Shown: positions 61,258 through 64,000 of the stretch, in pieces
Numbering within the stretch: position 1 is the first letter of the stretch
How the letters are laid out: every line of letters begins with the position of its first letter
Assembly: GCA_910578985.1 (NCBI GenBank)
Contig: CAJTSF010000010.1
Span: 1 to 64,000, forward strand
Source: an uncultured Odoribacter sp.
Lineage (GTDB): Bacteria; Bacteroidota; Bacteroidia; Bacteroidales; Marinifilaceae
Direction of reading: 5' to 3'
DNA length: 64,000 nt
Program-made: the position numbers and the translations under genes
The notes under the pieces: generated by a model
What the model saw: only the letters and a program-made list of their open reading frames with translations
Told to the model about the DNA's origin: nothing
Database searches by the model: none

Positions 61258-61453
61258 TCAGTGTTGAATTTCGGATATACTACGGATGAATTACGGTTTA
61301 TATACGGCTAAAAGCTTATTAAAAGCTTATTATATCCTTTTAAAAGCTTATACTTAATATAAGCTTTTAATAACTTTTGGATAGACGATTAAAAATGTAC
61401 AAACCGTAGTTAAACCGTAATTCATCCGTAGTATATCCGAAATTTTCCACTGA
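61258..61453. repeat. inverted-repeat element with 34-bp perfect arms (MITE-like)
   Basis: Arms 61267-61300 and 61411-61444 are perfect 34-bp inverted copies (left arm begins AATTTCGGATATACTACGG). Beyond a 3-base mismatch the symmetry continues with CAGTG/CACTG (61259-61263, 61448-61452). The 110-base interior is itself palindromic, with repeated AAAAGCTTAT blocks. There is no coding capacity; it lies in the 343-base gap between the TonB terminator and the DUF3592 gene. It looks like a small non-autonomous element or a very large hairpin. Confidence 0.6.
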
Positions 61454-61511
61454 ATGGCGGCTTATATGCCTTGATGTTATCCGGTTAAGGCAGCTGTGCC
61501 GGATATGTCGA

Positions 61512-61940
61512 TTATGGGAAATGCTTCTTTTTGAATGTGGCAATGCCTGCACCCGTAAAAAGGCAAAACACGCCGAATATCCAAACGCTTCCCCACACCA
61601 GCCCGTCTTCCAAAGGAATGATGACCTCCTCCGGGCGTTCCGGATTATACCATAGGGAGATTTCGCTCCCCTGGAAAATGAAAGGGTTGTGCAATTCCTT
61701 TCTGATATGGGTGTCATGGAGCTTTGTTTTGTATCGGATGCGTGCCGTGTGTTTGTATCTCTGCTTTCGGTGGCGGTATATTTTTTCTGTTTTCAGATGC
61801 GTGACCACCCCTACCGTATGCTCCATTTTGCCTGCTTGGTCATATAGCCTGTAAAGGCCATACGAACCGGCAAGGAAAGAAATGCCACCGATAAAGAGCC
61901 ATAAGGATGCGACAAACTTCGACTTCATATTTACTGCCAT
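61512..61940 (-). CDS. DUF3592 family membrane protein
   Basis: About 142 residues with two transmembrane helices (LWLFIGGISFLAGSYGLYRL and SVWIFGVFCLFTGAGIATF) and a periplasmic beta domain between them (VGVVTHLKTEKIYRHRKQRY, ARIRYKT, SLWYNPERPEEV), the layout of DUF3592. Function unknown. ATG codons at 61940 and 61928 are both possible; a TTG at 61946 is not needed. Divergent from the short transcript that starts near 62013. Confidence 0.8.
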   Translation of the reverse strand: MAVNMKSKFVASLWLFIGGISFLAGSYGLYRLYDQAGKMEHTVGVVTHLKTEKIYRHRKQRYKHTARIRYKTKLHDTHIRKELHNPFIFQGSEISLWYNPERPEEVIIPLEDGLVWGSVWIFGVFCLFTGAGIATFKKKHFP

Positions 61941-61974
61941 TGCCAACTCTTGAAGATGAGTTGATTTCCATTCG

Positions 61975-62007
61975 TTTGCAAAATTACGAAAAAGATATGT
62001 ATATTTG
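61975..62007 (+). promoter_or_regulatory. strong promoter for a short transcript
   Basis: TTTG at 61975-61978 and TATATTTG at 62000-62007 are 21 bases apart, a full match to the phylum consensus. Transcription should start near 62013. Confidence 0.65.
61979..61986 (-). promoter_or_regulatory. -7 element of the DUF3592 gene
   Basis: TAATTTTG on the minus strand fits TAnnTTTG. It lies between the -33 and -7 elements of the divergent promoter, so the two promoters overlap. Confidence 0.45.
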
Positions 62008-62014
62008 AGGAATT

Positions 62015-62152
62015 TTGCTGGAAGAGGACTGCTGGGAGGGACTTCAGATTTTCCGACTGGTAGAGAATAACGGAAAGCCGTTTGTGGGAATGACGAATTT
62101 TAAGGGCAATTATGTGACCCGGGATGATGTGAAGATTGCTAAATTAGTATGA
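62015..62152 (+). pseudogene. gene remnant or small protein driven by its own promoter
   Basis: A 45-codon frame with protein-like sequence (LLEEDCWEGLQIFRLVENNG, then KPFVGMTNFKGNYVTRDDVK, IAKLV and stop). The only start is TTG at 62015, at the predicted transcription start; the first ATG is halfway through. It reads like the C-terminal end of a larger protein whose front was deleted, leaving promoter and terminator (62170-62207). A leaderless small protein is the alternative. Family unknown. Confidence 0.4.
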
Positions 62153-62169
62153 GGCAATTGTATTAAATA

Positions 62170-62207
62170 ACCGGGGTGCCGTTCTGAAACGGCACCCCGG
62201 TTGTTTT
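62170..62207. terminator. strong hairpin terminator
   Basis: CCGGGGTGCCGTT and AACGGCACCCCGG form a 13-bp stem with a 4-base loop, then TTGTTTTTT on the plus strand. It ends the short plus-strand transcript and may also serve the minus-strand aminopeptidase gene. Confidence 0.85.
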
Positions 62208-62222
62208 TTCTGCCTGAAGGCG

Positions 62223-63521
62223 TCAGATGTTGTAGAATGTGGTGAACGCCCGGATGACATAGTGGTGGTCCTGCACGCCGGCGGTTTCGCGGATGGAGTG
62301 CATCGCCCACATGGGGTTGCCGATGTCTACGCCGCGCATCTCCATCTGGGTGAGGAGGATGTTGCCGAGGGTGGAGCCGCCTGCCATGTCGGAGTGGTTC
62401 ACGAAGGTCTGGAAGGGGACGCCCGCCATGCGGCAGATGGTCTTGAACACGGCTGCGGAGTCGCCGTCGGTGACGTATTTCTGATTGGCGTTGATTTTGA
62501 TGACGGGTCCGCCGTTCATGACGGGGTGGTTGGTCGGGTCGTGCTTTTCCGGATAGTTGGGATGCACGGCGTGCGCCATGTCCGCGGAAATCATGAAGGA
62601 GTTGTGGATGGCACGGTAGAGGTCTTCCGGCTTGCCGTCCTGTCCGAAGACGATGCGTTCCAGGATGGTGCGCAGGGTGGGGGATGCCGCTCCCTGCTTG
62701 GTGCCGCTGCCGACCTCCTCGTTGTCGAAGATGGCGAGCACTTTCGTCCGGCTGCAGGGCTCGGAGTCCAGGAGCGCCGTCATGCCGGCGTGCGCCATGG
62801 CGAGGTCGTCCAGGCGTCCCGAGGAGATGAACTCCTCGTTGGCGCCGACGAGGGTGCCTTGGGCGTATTCGTAGAGCGTGAGGTCGAAGTCCAGGATGTC
62901 CTCTTCCGCGACGTTCATTTCCTTGGCGAGCAGTTTCAGGAGGAAGTTGTCTTTCTCCAGCGCGTCATTTACCATGCCGATGACGGGGAGCATGTCGCGT
63001 TGCTTGCTCAGGGGGTTGCCCTGATCGTTCACCGCGCGGTTGAAGTGGATGGCGATGTGCGGAATTTCCAGCAGCGGGCGCTTGAAGTTCACGAACTGCG
63101 TGGTGGGTTTCAGCGGCTTGTCGCTTTTCAGCATCACGCGTCCTGCCAGCGACAGGGGACGGTCGAACCAGGTGTACATGATGGGTCCGCCGTAGACTTC
63201 GGTGTTCAGTTTCAGGTATTTGCCTTCCACGAGCATCTCCGCCTGCGGTTTGATTTTAAACGTCGGCGAGTCGCTGTGCGCGCAAATCAGTTTGAATCCC
63301 TCTTCGGCGATGTTGCCGTTGCCCGGCACGAAAGCGTACAGGGAGGAGTGGTTTTTGGTCACGAAGTATTTCCCTCCGTGCTCGATGTGCCATGCCTCTC
63401 CCGAGAACAACTGTTTGAACCCGTTTGCCAGCAACCGCTGTTTGATTTGCTGTACGGCATGAAAAGCCGTCGGGCTTTCGTGGATGAACTCCAATAAATC
63501 CAATGCTGCTTGTTTTTCCAT
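62223..63521 (-). CDS. M18 family aminopeptidase
   Basis: A 432-residue cytosolic metallo-aminopeptidase of the aspartyl aminopeptidase (M18) family. Metal-site segments: LICAHSDSPTFKIKPQ, the central catalytic Glu-Glu in FDNEEVGSGTKQGA, SADMAHAVHPNYPEKHDPTN and the C-terminal HSIRETAGVQDHHY. It removes N-terminal acidic or other residues from peptides. The ATG at 63521 begins MEKQAALDLLEFIHESPTAF, the family's typical N-terminus. Strong promoter upstream; GC-rich. Confidence 0.95.
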   Translation of the reverse strand: MEKQAALDLLEFIHESPTAFHAVQQIKQRLLANGFKQLFSGEAWHIEHGGKYFVTKNHSSLYAFVPGNGNIAEEGFKLICAHSDSPTFKIKPQAEMLVEGKYLKLNTEVYGGPIMYTWFDRPLSLAGRVMLKSDKPLKPTTQFVNFKRPLLEIPHIAIHFNRAVNDQGNPLSKQRDMLPVIGMVNDALEKDNFLLKLLAKEMNVAEEDILDFDLTLYEYAQGTLVGANEEFISSGRLDDLAMAHAGMTALLDSEPCSRTKVLAIFDNEEVGSGTKQGAASPTLRTILERIVFGQDGKPEDLYRAIHNSFMISADMAHAVHPNYPEKHDPTNHPVMNGGPVIKINANQKYVTDGDSAAVFKTICRMAGVPFQTFVNHSDMAGGSTLGNILLTQMEMRGVDIGNPMWAMHSIRETAGVQDHHYVIRAFTTFYNI

Positions 63522-63564
63522 GGTATTTTTCTTTAGACCGTGTGGTGATTTCATATTTTCCGTA

Positions 63565-63595
63565 CAAATATAGTCTTATTTTCCCGTTTTTCAAA
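63565..63595 (-). promoter_or_regulatory. promoter of the M18 aminopeptidase gene
   Basis: On the minus strand TTTG (63595-63592), 19 bases, TATATTTG (63572-63565): an exact match to the phylum promoter. Leader of about 37 bases. Confidence 0.75.
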
Positions 63596-63616
63596 AAACG
63601 GAACAGGAGGGGAGGA

Positions 63617-63647
63617 TTTGGGGGAATGAAAAAATGTCGTATCTTTG
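63617..63647 (+). promoter_or_regulatory. promoter of the cobalamin riboswitch transcript
   Basis: TTTG (63617-63620), 19 bases, TATCTTTG (63640-63647): an exact match to the phylum promoter. Transcription should begin near 63654, directly at the riboswitch 5' end. Confidence 0.8.
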
Positions 63648-63654
63648 TGGCGTT

Positions 63655-63835
63655 TTGGTGTTGCATGCCCGGGCGGGCGTGTGATGAAAAGGGAATCAGG
63701 TGAGAATCCTGGACAGTACCCGCTGCTGTAAGCTCTGCGACAGTCTGCGAACAAGACTCACATCCACTGTTTCGGCACGAAATGGGAAGGGAGTTCGGAG
63801 ATGGAGCAAGTCAGAAGACCTGCCAAGATGCAATG
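63655..63835 (+). promoter_or_regulatory. cobalamin (B12) riboswitch
   Basis: The conserved core is present: GGGAATCAGGTGAGAATCC (63691-63709), then ACAGTACCCGCTGCTGTAAG (63713-63732), CCACTG (63764-63769), GGGAAGG (63784-63790) and AGAAGACCTGCC (63813-63824). TTGCAT (63661-63666) pairs with ATGCAA (63828-63833) as the closing stem. A second TTGCAT at 63885-63890, near the start codon, can pair with the same ATGCAA, suggesting the switching mechanism. It controls the lipoprotein gene at 63912, and in this phylum such genes usually serve corrinoid uptake. Confidence 0.92.
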
Positions 63836-63911
63836 ATTTCACGTTTCGAGGTGATAAACGATGAATGGCTGCCGGAAAGGGCGGTTGCATGATATGTAAA
63901 TGTAAAATGCG

Positions 63912-64000
63912 ATGAATGGTTTGAAAAGATTTTGGATGTATGCCGTCCTGGCGGGGAGTGTCTGCCTGTGCGGATGTGACAATGTGGGGGGAGAAGAGGA
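63912..64000 (+). CDS. riboswitch-controlled lipoprotein, 5' end only
   Basis: The first 29 codons of a gene cut by the window end. The product begins MNGLKRFWMYAVLAGSVCLC and continues GCDNVGGEE; LCGC-D is a lipobox, and the acidic/Gly residues after Cys suit surface display. Control by a cobalamin riboswitch suggests a corrinoid-capture or transport lipoprotein (a BtuG-like surface protein is one option), but the visible part holds no domain. Confidence 0.75.
   Translation, partial: MNGLKRFWMYAVLAGSVCLCGCDNVGGEE

Noticed and set aside
62262..63497. 411-codon frame antisense to the M18 aminopeptidase
   Set aside because: Val/His/Gly-rich shadow of a certain enzyme gene.

Overview
The window is a chromosomal segment from a member of the Bacteroidota, almost certainly the order Bacteroidales. 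Supporting this are: repeated matches to the phylum promoter TTTG-19/21-TAnnTTTG (best at 3526, 63565, 63617 and 61975); a giant PKD protein with a type B type IX secretion C-terminal domain next to a PorP/SprF gene; a CarboxypepD_reg-type TonB receptor; and families typical of the phylum (DUF4271, DUF4292, fused DAHP synthase-chorismate mutase). The family may be Odoribacteraceae or a relative, but that is inference. No rRNA, tRNA, CRISPR array or transposase gene was seen.

Layout. 1-3396: a tandem array of Asp-box (BNR) repeat lipoprotein-like genes, entered mid-gene. 3526-6369: ribosomal/translation block rplM-rpsI-rpsB-tsf with a structured leader and a terminator. 6595-8623: an AT-rich pair, a zinc-metalloprotease lipoprotein and an overlapping small lipoprotein. 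8692-11579: a glycan/lipid A modification set (GT39-like, LAB_N, GT2); the GT2 gene carries an 11-G run. 11702-18730: housekeeping genes pyrH-dxs-aminotransferase, then acyltransferase, two small genes and gltX. 18739-20304: PIN-domain protein plus XRE/ImmA-type regulator. 20552-22425: FN3/vWA-type lipoprotein preceded by a structured RNA with a competing terminator. 22482-29672: dus, two outer-membrane proteins, aroA/chorismate mutase, a palindromic repeat and polA. 29677-38883: the 2670-residue PKD protein, divergent from porP/sprF. 38816-42783: DUF4271, hemD, rnpA, yidD and a S41 protease. 42762-48934: uvrC, ade, a perfect parS site, mnmG, ybeY and an RsbW-like ATPase. 48927-56459: a cell-envelope operon (DUF4175-like, EnvC-like, DUF4292, TPR, dut). 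56935-58753: panD, panC, argR. 58811-61218: TonB receptor. 61258-62207: inverted-repeat element, DUF3592 gene and a short transcript with a gene remnant. 62223-64000: M18 aminopeptidase and a cobalamin riboswitch leading into a truncated lipoprotein gene.

The most notable items are the possible attenuator RNA at 22205-22425, the poly-G tract that could switch the GT2 gene on and off, the parS site (which places this region in the ori-proximal part of the chromosome), the tandem Asp-box array with signs of gene conversion, the helically phased TTTACAA repeats before the metalloprotease, and several palindromic intergenic elements. Many start codons were moved downstream of the longest reading frame, using signal peptides, promoter positions and overlap with the upstream gene; each case is explained.
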